From: Vibrio mimicus CAIM 602
Lineage (GTDB): Bacteria > Pseudomonadota > Gammaproteobacteria > Enterobacterales > Vibrionaceae
Assembly (NCBI RefSeq): GCF_000338875.1
Contig: NZ_AOMO01000033.1
Location: forward strand, 62,001 to 126,000
DNA length: 64,000 bases
Direction of reading: 5' to 3'
Shown here: positions 36,041 through 45,566 of the stretch, one piece after another
How positions within the stretch are numbered: position 1 is the stretch's first letter
How the letters are laid out: the number at the start of each line of letters is the position of its first letter
Translations under genes and position numbers: made by a program
The notes under the pieces: generated by a model
Told to the model about the DNA's origin: nothing
The model's database searches: none
Seen by the model: the letters and a program-made list of their open reading frames with translations, nothing else

Positions 36041-37086
36041 AACACCTCTGGTTTGAAAAAGGTGCTTATGCTTCGAAAGCGGCACGCCAATACTTAAATG
36101 ACCATTTTAACCCTCTAGAAGTTAAGAAAATCGCTGTCATTCGTCATGCAGCGCTTGGTGACCAAGTCATTGTGCGCCCCTTTTTAGTTGAAGCTAGAAA
36201 GTTCTTTCCTAATGCCGAAATCACCTTGGTCACCGTGTCAAACTACCTCTATGGAACCCCCTCTGAGCTAGCGGACAAAACAGTAATAATGAAAAGCCGC
36301 GATGATTCAAAACAGCTGTCACTCAAGCAAAAATGGCAAGACTATAACCAACTGGAAGCACAAGACATTATCTTTGATGTGGCTGGTACGAATCGCTCTT
36401 ACTGGATGACATTGCTGACTAAAGCGAAACTCAAAGTGGGCTTTCCTTACAAACCCTTTTTATGTGGCACTTTGTATAACTTGGCAGTCTTTCGCTCTGA
36501 TTTTCAACCGGAAGTGGAATGCATGCTCGATATGCTGAAAATTCTTGGCCACAACCCGAGTTATCCGCTTGATTTTGCTTACCCTGATAATAGGCAGATC
36601 TGCGATCATGCCGATCCGTATATCGTCTATTTCAGTGGTGCCTCCCAGCTGCGAAAAATTTTAACTAAGCCTGAAATGCGGGCTGTGATTGAGCAAACCA
36701 TTCAGCAACAACCGAATGTGAAACATGTCTTTCTAGAAGGAAAAAATGAGTTTGAAAAAGGTGAGTACCTACAAGACCTAGCCGACAATGGCTCGTTAAC
36801 GATTCAACCATGTTTGCCTCTTGATGACTTAGTCACCTTCATTGCGAAAGCGACTCTGGTGATTGCTCCCGATACGGGCATCCGAAACGTGGCAATATCA
36901 ACTCACACACCAACGGTGGGAATTTTTTATGCTACGGTTCCCTTTCGCTACACACCTCTCTATGAAGCGCATACTATCGTGATGAATGCGAATGGTGAAA
37001 AACCGTCTACTGAGCAAATTACCTCAGCGATCGACGCAACGTTAAAAATGCGCTTGGCGGCAGCCAAAAACACACAGGAACAATGA
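36037..37086 (+). CDS. GT9 heptosyltransferase-family protein
   Basis: A 349-residue GT-B fold protein of the heptosyltransferase family: VKKIAVIRHAALGDQVIVRPFLVEARKFFP at the N-terminus and LVIAPDTGIRNVAISTHTPTVGIF in place of the usual DTGPxH motif. An Arg-Asn replaces the Pro-x-His, so its donor pocket may differ from classic WaaC/F. Overlaps waaF and the next gene by 4 bases. Probably adds a third heptose or another sugar to the core. Confidence 0.75.
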   Translation: MKHLWFEKGAYASKAARQYLNDHFNPLEVKKIAVIRHAALGDQVIVRPFLVEARKFFPNAEITLVTVSNYLYGTPSELADKTVIMKSRDDSKQLSLKQKWQDYNQLEAQDIIFDVAGTNRSYWMTLLTKAKLKVGFPYKPFLCGTLYNLAVFRSDFQPEVECMLDMLKILGHNPSYPLDFAYPDNRQICDHADPYIVYFSGASQLRKILTKPEMRAVIEQTIQQQPNVKHVFLEGKNEFEKGEYLQDLADNGSLTIQPCLPLDDLVTFIAKATLVIAPDTGIRNVAISTHTPTVGIFYATVPFRYTPLYEAHTIVMNANGEKPSTEQITSAIDATLKMRLAAAKNTQEQ

Positions 37087-37871
37087 ATATGAGCAAAGTA
37101 ACCGTATTGATCGCCAACCGACTGATTCGTCTGACTGGCAACCTATTTAAAATGCTCTCTTACCCGTTTCATTGGGTGTTTCCAAAGCTGCGTTTTACGA
37201 TTCCCGCTTACTCACCAGCTAAGCTAAAAATGCGCGCCAATGCCACCATTCCACACACTATTTGGCAAACCAACTTCACCGATCAAGCTTCATTACCGGT
37301 TTACCTTAACTATCTGTTTAACCGTCTCATGTCGCTCAGCTGTGACTATCGCTATGTGAGTACCGAAGCACGTGGTGAGTTCTTAAAAGAACATGCGTCA
37401 CCAGAAGTTTATGATGCTTACTCTCGCCTCACTAACGGCGCAGCCCAAGCTGACTTATGGCGTTTAGTGGTACTCAATACCTATGGTGGTGTGTATATGG
37501 ATATTGATGCCACACTGGTATGGCCGCTCGATAAGCTGCTCGGCGACTCACAAGAGCTGTATATTCGCATTAAAAATAATACCGAGATCACCAACTATTT
37601 CATTGCCACAGCACCAAACAATCCGGATCTACAAGCGACTATTGAACAGGTAGTTTATAACGTGAATCACTACGAGCCTTCGATGGGGGTGTATCACTCC
37701 ACAGGACCAACGGTACTCAATAACATCTTGTCAGCTAAAGCGGTGATTCACACTCAAGACCGTAAATACGTATGTATTCAGGGCACCTTTACCAATGAAC
37801 ACTTCCAGTACATTGATAAACCTCGTGGCAAGTGGACACACATCAACCCCGAAGATCTCGTGAAAAAATAA
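37083..37871 (+). CDS. GT32-like glycosyltransferase (DXD sugar-binding)
   Basis: A 262-residue protein with IPHTIWQTNF, AQADLWRLVVLNTYGGVYMDIDATLVWPL (the Gly-Gly-x-Tyr-x-Asp-x-Asp hallmark of the Gly_transf_sug family) and a C-terminal GTFTNEHFQYID. The first 45 residues include a basic amphipathic stretch probably binding the membrane. An ATG six bases downstream (37089) is an alternative start. Probably transfers an outer-core sugar. Stop overlaps the waaA ATG (TAATG). Confidence 0.78.
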   Translation: MNMSKVTVLIANRLIRLTGNLFKMLSYPFHWVFPKLRFTIPAYSPAKLKMRANATIPHTIWQTNFTDQASLPVYLNYLFNRLMSLSCDYRYVSTEARGEFLKEHASPEVYDAYSRLTNGAAQADLWRLVVLNTYGGVYMDIDATLVWPLDKLLGDSQELYIRIKNNTEITNYFIATAPNNPDLQATIEQVVYNVNHYEPSMGVYHSTGPTVLNNILSAKAVIHTQDRKYVCIQGTFTNEHFQYIDKPRGKWTHINPEDLVKK

Positions 37872-39151
37872 TGCTGCTTCGTACGCTTTATACATTTTTA
37901 CTCACTTTAGCTGCGCCGTTTTTACTGTATGGCCTCTATCGCCGTAGGCAGGGGAAACCCAGTGTCGGAAAACGTTGGAAAGAGCATTTCGGCATTACCC
38001 CACAACTAAAAACTGCAATCCCACCGATTTGGATCCATGCCGCTTCGGTGGGTGAAACCTTAGCCGTAACGCCACTGATTAAACAGATTAAGCAGCGTTC
38101 ACCGAATACACCGATTCTGCTGACTACCACGACCCCGACGGGTGCTGAACAAGCGGAAAAATTGGCGGATTGGGTTGAGCATCGCTATACCCCGATTGAT
38201 TTTTCGTTTGCAGTAAGAGGCTTTTTGCATCGTGTCCGACCTTGCCAATTGATCATCGTGGAAACAGAACTGTGGCCAAATACTCTACACACCGTTGCCA
38301 AAGCAGGTTTGCCGATTACACTCGTGAATGCACGACTTTCGGAAAAATCCTATCGCGGTTATCAGCGAATTCGCCCATTTTTTAACGGCATGACGAAGCA
38401 TCTCAGCCTAGTGTTGTGTCAATTCGCAGACGATGCACAGCGGTTTATTCAGCTCGGTATGGCTGAGAAAAAAATCAAAATCACCGGTTCGATTAAGTTT
38501 GATATCGCCCTCACTGATGACGTGATTGCTCAAGGTGAAGCGCTCAGAACGGCTTTAGGTAAACATCGCCCAATCTGGATAGCCGCCAGCACACATCAAG
38601 GCGAAGATGAAATCGTGCTTGCGGCACATCAAGAAATCCTCAAGCAGCATCCTAATGCTTTGTTGATTTTAGTGCCGCGCCATCCTGAACGTTTTGCGGC
38701 GGTGCATAAGCTCGCAGCCAGCCTATTTTCAGTGCAAACTCGTAGCAGCCAACAAATCATAACCTCCGACACTCAAGTGTATCTCGGCGATACCATGGGC
38801 GAGATGCTGGTATTACTCGGCGCTTCTGATGTGTGTTTTATGGGTGGCAGTTTAGTGGGTAAAAAAGTCGGCGGGCATAATTTGCTTGAACCTGCTGCAC
38901 TGGCAAAACCCATCATTACAGGCCCTAGCTTTTACAACTTTACCGATATCACCCACGCACTCATGAATGCACATGCCTGTGTGATTGCTGACCAACCAGA
39001 AACCATTGTCAAGCAGGTGAACCATTGGTTTGCTGATGTTCAAGAACGGCAGCAATGCGGAAAAAATGCGTTAGAGATTGTGATGCAAAATCGTGGGGCT
39101 CTCGAAAACACCTTGATCGAATTAGGTTTTACTAAGGAATTCGTCCAATGA
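37871..39151 (+). CDS. waaA: Kdo transferase
   Basis: WaaA/KdtA, about 426 residues. Membrane-anchoring N-terminus (MLLRTLYTFLLTLAAPFLLYG), then GKRWKEHFGI, IWIHAASVGETLAVTPLI, ETELWPNTLH, GSIKFDIAL, AASTHQGEDEIVL, PRHPERF and GGSLVGKKVGGHNLLEPAAL, all family signatures. Transfers Kdo to lipid IVA. With a Kdo kinase (kdkA) nearby a single phosphorylated Kdo is expected, as in Vibrio and Haemophilus. Start set at the ATG at 37871 overlapping the previous stop. Confidence 0.96.
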   Translation: MLLRTLYTFLLTLAAPFLLYGLYRRRQGKPSVGKRWKEHFGITPQLKTAIPPIWIHAASVGETLAVTPLIKQIKQRSPNTPILLTTTTPTGAEQAEKLADWVEHRYTPIDFSFAVRGFLHRVRPCQLIIVETELWPNTLHTVAKAGLPITLVNARLSEKSYRGYQRIRPFFNGMTKHLSLVLCQFADDAQRFIQLGMAEKKIKITGSIKFDIALTDDVIAQGEALRTALGKHRPIWIAASTHQGEDEIVLAAHQEILKQHPNALLILVPRHPERFAAVHKLAASLFSVQTRSSQQIITSDTQVYLGDTMGEMLVLLGASDVCFMGGSLVGKKVGGHNLLEPAALAKPIITGPSFYNFTDITHALMNAHACVIADQPETIVKQVNHWFADVQERQQCGKNALEIVMQNRGALENTLIELGFTKEFVQ

Positions 39152-39528
39152 AAAAATTGATCGTCGACCTCGACGGCACTCTCACCCAAGCCAATACTTC
39201 AGATTATCGTAACGTGCTACCTCGGCTTGATGTGATTGAACAGCTTCGCGAGTACCACCAACAAGGGTTTGAGATTGTGATTTCGACGGCGCGTAATATG
39301 CGCACTTATGAAGGTAATGTCGGCAAAATCAATATCCACACGCTTCCTATCATTACTGAGTGGCTGGATAAACACCAAGTGCCTTATGATGAAATTTTAG
39401 TGGGTAAACCTTGGTGTGGACACGATGGCTTTTACATTGATGATCGTGCCGTGCGCCCTTCCGAATTTGCCTCGATGAGTTTGGAAGAGATCCACCAACT
39501 CTTTGAGAAGGAAAAATCATGTTCCTAA
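39148..39528 (+). CDS. small HAD-superfamily phosphatase (capsule/LPS-type)
   Basis: A 126-residue HAD protein: KKLIVDLDGTLTQ (motif I, Asp nucleophile about residue 8), VISTARNMRTYEG (motif II Ser/Thr) and PWCGHDGFYIDDRAVRP (Asp pair). Without a cap domain, like the 'capsule biosynthesis phosphatase' group. Overlaps waaA and the next gene. Together with the following two genes it forms a phosphatase-NTase/kinase-NTase set of unknown product; see findings. Confidence 0.75.
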   Translation: MKKLIVDLDGTLTQANTSDYRNVLPRLDVIEQLREYHQQGFEIVISTARNMRTYEGNVGKINIHTLPIITEWLDKHQVPYDEILVGKPWCGHDGFYIDDRAVRPSEFASMSLEEIHQLFEKEKSCS

Positions 39529-41102
39529 TTATGTCTGGTGCCTATGTTGGCCAAGAGTTGGAATCTGAATTTGGGCGTATTCCTCCGAGTTTTCTGCCGT
39601 TAGGCAATCGTCGCCTGTTTCAGCATCAAGTCGCTTTGGCACCACAAGGCGTAAAAGTCTATCTATCTTTGCCTGAGTCTTATGTGGTTTCAGAGATCGA
39701 CCTCCAATGGCTTGAACAACATCAGGTGACAATTATCGCTACACCAGATGGACTCAGCTTAGGGGCATCACTGGTGGCAGCACTCAATATTAGTGGGCAC
39801 TCACTCAATGCACCGCTGCACATCCTCTACGGTGATACGCTATTTAACCAACTGCCGGTTGGCGATGATATAGTCAGCGTTTCCACCGCAAAAGACAGCT
39901 ATAACTGGGCCGTATTAACTAATGATGACGTCGATTGGCTACAAGATGCCAATACGCCCATGAGTCACGAAAGTCAGCGAATTATCGATGGCTACTTCAA
40001 ATTCAGCCGCCCACGAGAACTGGTTCGTTGTATCACACAGAGTGAATGGAAGTTTATTTCTGGCCTCAATCGCTATCATAAAAGCGTAGGCTTAAGTGCG
40101 GTCAATTCCATCGGTTGGCTCGATTTTGGCCATGTGAATACTTACTATCACTCCAAAGCCGAATTCACCACCCAACGCGCCTTTAATGAGCTGACCATAA
40201 CCGCTAAATGGATTGAAAAGTCGAGCATCAAAAACCAAAAAATCGCCGCTGAAGCTTACTGGTTTGACAATCTGCCAATGGCGATGCGTGGCTTCATTCC
40301 ACAATATTTAGGCAGCCAAAACAGCGAGGGGAAAATATCTTATCGCTTAGAATATCTCTACCTAACAGCACTGAACGAGTTATTCGTTTTTTCCAGATTA
40401 CCGAGCCAAATCTGGCAGAAAATCTTATCCAGCGCGGTGGAGTTTTTAAGCCTATGCCTTGAGCAAGCTGTCGAGCCGAATGCTCCCATCAATACTCTCG
40501 ACATACTGTTTGCCAATAAAACCGATCTACGCCTCAATGAATTCTGTGCATCGCGACACATCACTTTAGAAGATCAATGGCAGTTTGCGGGACAAGATGT
40601 TTCGCTCGCGCAAATTCTGCGTGATAGCCAAAAACATTTGCCTGATGAGGTACCCTTGTTAGGGGTCTTGCACGGTGATTTTTGCTTTAGCAACATTTTG
40701 TATGACTTCCGAGCCAACAAAATTAAGACGATTGACCCTAGAGGGATGACGCCTGACGGGCAGAAAACACTGTATGGTGATATCCGCTACGATTTAGCCA
40801 AGCTGAGTCATTCGATTCTTGGTTTGTATGACTGGATTATTGCTGGTTACTACCATGTTGAGATTTGCGGTAACGCGATCGAATTAAAGATTGCAGAGCA
40901 GAGCCATCATAAAGAGACGCAACAAGGTTTTATCGAACTGATTGAACAAACCTTCGGACTCACGGCGAAAAATCTCTACGCGATGCAAATTCAACTATTC
41001 CTATCCATGTTACCTTTGCATGCCGATGATCGTCGCCGCCAAGATGCTCTATTTGCTAATGCATTTCGTCTCCACCAAATTTTATTGAGGCTTGATCAAT
41101 GA
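39519..41102 (+). CDS. bipartite protein: degenerate nucleotidyltransferase plus APH-type phosphotransferase domain
   Basis: A 527-residue protein. Residues 1-230 resemble a sugar nucleotidyltransferase (LIMSGAYVGQELESEFGRIPPSFLPLGNRRLFQHQV, LYGDTLF) with an incomplete Gly-rich loop. Residues about 270-500 resemble a choline/aminoglycoside kinase, with the catalytic LGVLHGDFCFSNILYD and metal-binding TIDPRG. Could phosphorylate or activate a small molecule or sugar for LPS decoration. It overlaps both neighbours by 4-10 bases, so all three likely act together. Substrate unknown. Confidence 0.68.
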   Translation: MFLIMSGAYVGQELESEFGRIPPSFLPLGNRRLFQHQVALAPQGVKVYLSLPESYVVSEIDLQWLEQHQVTIIATPDGLSLGASLVAALNISGHSLNAPLHILYGDTLFNQLPVGDDIVSVSTAKDSYNWAVLTNDDVDWLQDANTPMSHESQRIIDGYFKFSRPRELVRCITQSEWKFISGLNRYHKSVGLSAVNSIGWLDFGHVNTYYHSKAEFTTQRAFNELTITAKWIEKSSIKNQKIAAEAYWFDNLPMAMRGFIPQYLGSQNSEGKISYRLEYLYLTALNELFVFSRLPSQIWQKILSSAVEFLSLCLEQAVEPNAPINTLDILFANKTDLRLNEFCASRHITLEDQWQFAGQDVSLAQILRDSQKHLPDEVPLLGVLHGDFCFSNILYDFRANKIKTIDPRGMTPDGQKTLYGDIRYDLAKLSHSILGLYDWIIAGYYHVEICGNAIELKIAEQSHHKETQQGFIELIEQTFGLTAKNLYAMQIQLFLSMLPLHADDRRRQDALFANAFRLHQILLRLDQ

Positions 41103-41842
41103 TTGTGATCCCAATGGCGGGAATGAGTTCTCGCTTCTTTAAAGCCGGTTATACCCAGCCCAAATATATGCTTGAAGCCCATGGTCAAACCCTGTTTGAA
41201 CACTCGGTCAACAGCTTTGCCACCTATTTTGCTAGCACTCCGTTTCTGTTTATTGTGCGTAATGTTTACGACACTGCGGCGTTTGTGCGCGAAAAAGCCA
41301 CTCAGCTTGGCATTAAACAATTTTACATCGCTGAATTGCATGCAGAAACTCGTGGCCAAGCAGAAACGGTGACTTTGGGGTTAGAAGAACTCGCAAAACA
41401 GGGCGTGGACTATCAAGGCTCGATCACGGTGTTTAACATCGACACATTCCGTCCGAATTTTGTATTCCCTGGCATTAGCCAGCACAGCGATGGCTACCTA
41501 GAAGTGTTTCAGGGCGGTGGTGACAACTGGTCTTTCGCCAAACCAGAACATGCTGGCAGCACCAAAGTGATTCAGACAGCCGAGAAAAATCCGATTTCCG
41601 ATCTCTGTAGTACCGGGCTTTATCACTTCAATCGTAAAGAGGATTACTTGGAGGCATATCGCGAATACGTTGCCAGACCGAGCCAAGAATGGGAGCGAGG
41701 CGAGCTATACATTGCGCCACTCTACAACCTGCTCATTCAAAAAGGGTTGAATATTCACTACCACTTGATTGCCCGCCATGAGGTCATTTTTTGTGGCGTA
41801 CCAGATGAGTACACTGACTTTTTGAGGCAGCCACAACCATGA
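41099..41842 (+). CDS. nucleotidyltransferase-family protein
   Basis: A 247-residue GT-A-fold protein with IPMAGMSSRFFKAGYTQPKYMLEAHG (signature Gly-x2-Ser-Arg-Phe loop plus Lys), ETRGQAETVTLGLE and VFNIDTFRPN (acidic metal-binding region). Typical of sugar- or alditol-phosphate nucleotidyltransferases. Downstream of the HAD and NTase/APH genes, probably making an NDP-activated core substituent. Product unknown. Confidence 0.7.
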   Translation: MIVIPMAGMSSRFFKAGYTQPKYMLEAHGQTLFEHSVNSFATYFASTPFLFIVRNVYDTAAFVREKATQLGIKQFYIAELHAETRGQAETVTLGLEELAKQGVDYQGSITVFNIDTFRPNFVFPGISQHSDGYLEVFQGGGDNWSFAKPEHAGSTKVIQTAEKNPISDLCSTGLYHFNRKEDYLEAYREYVARPSQEWERGELYIAPLYNLLIQKGLNIHYHLIARHEVIFCGVPDEYTDFLRQPQP

Positions 41843-42762
41843 TCAAGATTGATGATGAAGCGATCACCTTTGTTGTGCAGGGGCCGGTGCAAGCAAGCGC
41901 CAGTCGTCAGCAAATCGCGAGCATCACAGAGCAGTGTTTGAACTCCATACGCCGCTTTTTTCCTAAATCGACCATCATTCTGTCGACTTGGAAAGGACAG
42001 CCTCTTGATGGGCTCGATTACGACCAAGTGTTGGAATTGGATGATCCCGGCGCAAATACCGTTTTTTATGACGGTCAGCCGCTCAAACTTAATAATAACC
42101 GTCAGATGTACAGCACTCACATGGGGCTGAAAGCGGTAAAAACGCCTTATGCAGTTAAGCTACGTACCGATAACCTGCTAACGGGTCGCCAATTTGTTGA
42201 GCTGTATGAACAATATGCCGATCTACCCAAAGCGCAGAATTATCAATTTTTGACTCAGCGAGTGCTCACCAGCAGCACGTTTTTTATTTCGAGCCACTAT
42301 GGGCATCCGGTACATTTTCATAAAAGCGATCTGTTTGACTTTGGCCTGACCCAAGATCTCCTAACCATTTGGTCTGATCGCTGGATACCAGAATTACACT
42401 TCACGCTTAAGCAGGGCTACAAAGCACGCCACCCAGCAACAGAGCAAGTTTTATGTCTGAATTGGATCTCCGCACTACTCGGTGCAGATCATCATATCGA
42501 GAGCAAAACCTGCGATCATGCGGGCTTAGGTGAAGACTTTTGGCCACAGTTTATGGCCAATAACTTACTCATGGATTGCCCAGAGAAGATAGGGCTAGAC
42601 GTCACTGAGCGTTTTTATAAACGAGGTAATTTGGCACTTGAGTATGATCTCAAGGATTGGTTGTATCTTAATGGGCAAACTCACAGCCCATTCGATGTTA
42701 AACGCTTATATCGCTGTTACCGTTATCAAGAAGGTAAGCTTTTACGTAGGCTCAAATCCTAA
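41839..42762 (+). CDS. wavE: WavE-family LPS core synthesis protein
   Basis: A 307-residue protein. ITFVVQGPV at the N-terminus, TEQCLNSIRRFFPKSTIILSTWKGQ, LELDDPGANTVF and NNRQMYSTHMGLKAVKTPYAVKLRTDN define the WavE family named from the V. cholerae core cluster. The LRTDN acidic motif suggests a GT-A glycosyltransferase. Overlaps the NTase gene by 4 bases and converges with kdkA, whose end it overlaps by 4 bases. Confidence 0.8.
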   Translation: MIKIDDEAITFVVQGPVQASASRQQIASITEQCLNSIRRFFPKSTIILSTWKGQPLDGLDYDQVLELDDPGANTVFYDGQPLKLNNNRQMYSTHMGLKAVKTPYAVKLRTDNLLTGRQFVELYEQYADLPKAQNYQFLTQRVLTSSTFFISSHYGHPVHFHKSDLFDFGLTQDLLTIWSDRWIPELHFTLKQGYKARHPATEQVLCLNWISALLGADHHIESKTCDHAGLGEDFWPQFMANNLLMDCPEKIGLDVTERFYKRGNLALEYDLKDWLYLNGQTHSPFDVKRLYRCYRYQEGKLLRRLKS

Positions 42763-43517
42763 TCGACCAATTGGTAACCTTGCATTAAAGGTTGCCAATC
42801 CATTTCATTCCATTTAACTGCTCGTTTAGCAACTTCTTTGGTAAATGAGCGTTTTAATCTCTCTAAATTCGACGGCTGCCAAGTTCGACTAGCGTCTAGA
42901 TAACACTTATCAAAATCAATAATCCATACCTTCTCTTGGTCATCAATCAAGATGTTATGGATATTGAGATCGGTATGGTTGACTTGCGCATCGTGCATTT
43001 TGCGGATCTCACGTCCGATTTTACGATAGAGTTCATCGCTGATCGGGCTTTCTTGTAAAATGCTCACCAGATCGCGAGCATTCGGCACTTTTTCACTTAA
43101 GAGATCGGCTTTATACAGCAGCCCGTGTTTTTGTACGCGAGCGGCAATCGGGCGCGGCACGTTAACGCCAGCATCGCGCAAGTGATTGAGCAGCATAAAC
43201 TCTTGATAGCTTCGGGTCTTTTCCCATCCGCTGAACCAGTAGGAATCTGCCACCACCTTTCCAAACAAACCACCGCGGCGATAATGACGCAACGCACCTT
43301 GTGTCTGTTGCAACTGCACAAACCACGTGGTGCCTCGCCCTGTCGCGCTGCCGAGCACTTTGCCATTTTGCTGCCAAAACTCAGGGTTACAGCATTGACT
43401 TGGATCTTCATGCAAAATCGCATCGTCAAACCAAATTTTCTGCTGAGCATCGTTGAACGTCTGTATCAAGGGGCGATTCCTATCGTTATCCGGTGGTTTT
43501 GCAGTTTTGCTCTGCAT
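42759..43517 (-). CDS. kdkA: Kdo kinase
   Basis: KdkA, 252 residues. GSATGRGTTWFVQL as the glycine-rich loop, LRHYRRGGLFGKVVADSYWF, VNHTDLNIHNILID (catalytic Asp) and WIIDFDKCYL (metal-binding Asp) are all present. Phosphorylates Kdo at O4 on Kdo-lipid IVA, replacing the second Kdo. Transcribed opposite to its neighbours inside the core cluster and divergent from the OpsX-type gene. Confidence 0.95.
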   Translation of the reverse strand: MQSKTAKPPDNDRNRPLIQTFNDAQQKIWFDDAILHEDPSQCCNPEFWQQNGKVLGSATGRGTTWFVQLQQTQGALRHYRRGGLFGKVVADSYWFSGWEKTRSYQEFMLLNHLRDAGVNVPRPIAARVQKHGLLYKADLLSEKVPNARDLVSILQESPISDELYRKIGREIRKMHDAQVNHTDLNIHNILIDDQEKVWIIDFDKCYLDASRTWQPSNLERLKRSFTKEVAKRAVKWNEMDWQPLMQGYQLVD

Positions 43518-43589
43518 GTAGCGTGCTGCATTTTACATTTTCTGGTCAGCTCTGCATAATTCTGGCTCAATTATCGAATAGGTTTGGCT

Positions 43590-44657
43590 ATGGCACTGTT
43601 TCAATCAGCCCCACACTCCCTCTGTATCCTGCGTTTATCAGCGATTGGTGATGTCTGTAATACCATTGCTGCCGTGCAAGCGATTCAATGCCAATGGCCG
43701 CAAACACGCATCACTTGGGTGACGGGTAAACTAGAAGCAGAACTTATCCAATCTCTGCCCGATATGCAGGTCATAGTGTTTGATAAAAAACTCGGATGGC
43801 GAGCTTACACCCAACTCTGGCAAGCCTTAAAACAAGAGCGTTTTGATGCGTTGTTACACATGCAGTATGCCTTCCGAGCCAGTATTGCGACTTTGGGGAT
43901 CAAAGCGCGCTACAAACTGGGTTTTGATGCGGCGCGCAGCCAAGATTTTCAAACTTGGTTTACCAATGTCAAAGTTCCCTCACCGGACAAAATGCACGTA
44001 TTAGATGGCTTGTTGGCATTCGTTGAACATTTAGGTATTAGCGATATTGAACCCAAGTGGTCACTTACCTGCCAGCCTGACGATCTGGCTTGGGCAGAGG
44101 TGCAGTTTCAACCTGAGCAACCTCGCTTGGTGATTGTGCCTGGAGCAAGCAAAGCTTATAAAAATTGGACAGCTGAAGGCTATGCAGCCGTCATTAAACA
44201 TGCGCAGCAACAAGGCTGGCAAGTTGTCTTAGCGGGTAGCCCAGCACAAGTCGAGCGAGATCTGGCCGCGCAAGTTGAACAAGCACTCACTCACCCAGTG
44301 TTGAATTTGGTGGGAAAAAGTACACTACAGCAGATGCTAGCGCTGCTCGCTAAAGCGGATTTGGTGATCGCCCCCGATACCGGACCAGCACATATGGCCA
44401 ACGCCATGGCCACACCAATCATTGGCCTGTACGCTCACCATAATCCTGAGCGTACAGGCCCATACCATTATCGCCATTATGTAGTTTCCGCTTACGAAGA
44501 AGCCTTACTAGCAGAAACAGGTAAAACGCCGCAGCAGGTTGATTGGCGTACGCGAGTCAAAGATCCAAATGCGATGCAGCGCATCACCGCACAGCAAGTG
44601 ATTGCAATGTTTGAGCGCGCATCTGCTGACATCACGGCAACACGGGCGATCGATTGA
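43590..44657 (+). CDS. opsX: heptosyltransferase I, OpsX type
   Basis: GT9, 355 residues: CILRLSAIGDVCNTIAAVQAIQ, LHMQYAFRASIATLGIKARYKLGFD, VIVPGASKAYKNWTAEGYAAVI and VIAPDTGPAHMANAMATPIIGLYAHHNPERTGPY. The long GLYAHHNPERTGP segment and partnership with kdkA point to the OpsX branch that transfers heptose to phosphorylated Kdo. ATG at 43590 preferred to an in-frame TTG at 43584. Confidence 0.85.
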   Translation: MALFQSAPHSLCILRLSAIGDVCNTIAAVQAIQCQWPQTRITWVTGKLEAELIQSLPDMQVIVFDKKLGWRAYTQLWQALKQERFDALLHMQYAFRASIATLGIKARYKLGFDAARSQDFQTWFTNVKVPSPDKMHVLDGLLAFVEHLGISDIEPKWSLTCQPDDLAWAEVQFQPEQPRLVIVPGASKAYKNWTAEGYAAVIKHAQQQGWQVVLAGSPAQVERDLAAQVEQALTHPVLNLVGKSTLQQMLALLAKADLVIAPDTGPAHMANAMATPIIGLYAHHNPERTGPYHYRHYVVSAYEEALLAETGKTPQQVDWRTRVKDPNAMQRITAQQVIAMFERASADITATRAID

Positions 44658-44725
44658 AACATCATTTACCGTTATAGTAGTCAACATTGTTTGTACCCAA
44701 GGCTTGTTCGTACCGAGGATTTTTC

Positions 44726-45505
44726 GTGAATAAACCAACGCTTGCTGTCGCATTGATAGTAAAAAATGAAGCGCGTCATCTGGATGAGTGCTTACAAACC
44801 GTGCACGACTGGGTCGATGAAATCGTGGTGCTCGATTCTGGTAGTAACGATGAAACCGAACAGGTCGCACGTCGTTATACTGAAAAATTTTACGTTAATG
44901 CCCAATGGCCGGGCTTTGGCCCACAACGCCAACTGGCTCAATCTTATGTGCAGTCCGATTATGTACTGTGGTTGGACGCCGATGAGCGAGTCACTCCAGA
45001 GCTTAAACAGAGTATTTTGCAGGCTGTTGCGGCCAATAAGCCCGATACTTTGTATCAATTCGCGCGTTTGAGTTGGGTGTTTGGTCGTTTTATCCGCCAT
45101 AGCGGTTGGTATCCAGATCGCGTGCTGCGCCTCTACCCAACTCAACTGACTCGCTACAATGACGCATTAGTGCATGAAAAGGTACACGTTGAGCCAAGCA
45201 TGAAAGTCGAAACTTTAGCGGGCGATGCGATTCACTACACCTATAACGATGTGCACCACTATCTGGTGAAATCCGCGGGTTATGCCAAGGCGTGGGCGGA
45301 TCAGCGTCAGGCAAAAGGTAAGAAGGCTTCGCTTTCCCAAGGCATCGTCCATGCTCTGGGCTGCTTTTTGAAAATGTATCTGCTCAAGCGCGGTTTTTTA
45401 GATGGAAAACAGGGTTTTTTGATTGCGCTGCTCTCCGCACACTCCACCTTTGTGAAATACGCTGACTTGTGGGCACGTGATAATGACGAGCACTACAAAC
45501 GCTAA
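44726..45505 (+). CDS. WaaE/LgtF-like GT2 inner-core glycosyltransferase
   Basis: About 259 residues. [73 protein letters not shown] and [11 protein letters not shown] are the WaaE/LgtF/KdtX signatures. These enzymes add beta-glucose to heptose I. I chose the GTG at 44726 (GAGG 8 bases upstream); the frame opens at 44687. Followed by a strong terminator. Confidence 0.87.
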   Translation: MNKPTLAVALIVKNEARHLDECLQTVHDWVDEIVVLDSGSNDETEQVARRYTEKFYVNAQWPGFGPQRQLAQSYVQSDYVLWLDADERVTPELKQSILQAVAANKPDTLYQFARLSWVFGRFIRHSGWYPDRVLRLYPTQLTRYNDALVHEKVHVEPSMKVETLAGDAIHYTYNDVHHYLVKSAGYAKAWADQRQAKGKKASLSQGIVHALGCFLKMYLLKRGFLDGKQGFLIALLSAHSTFVKYADLWARDNDEHYKR

Positions 45506-45536
45506 GCGGATATCTATCGAGCAAAGTAAGAAAGAC

Positions 45537-45561
45537 AAAGGGAGCCGCAGCTCCCTTTTTT
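45537..45561 (+). terminator. intrinsic terminator between convergent core genes
   Basis: Perfect 9-bp stem AAAGGGAGC/GCTCCCTTT with a CGCA loop and trailing T run. It serves the rightward GT2 gene and possibly the leftward GT9 gene. Confidence 0.9.
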
Positions 45562-45566
45562 AATGA

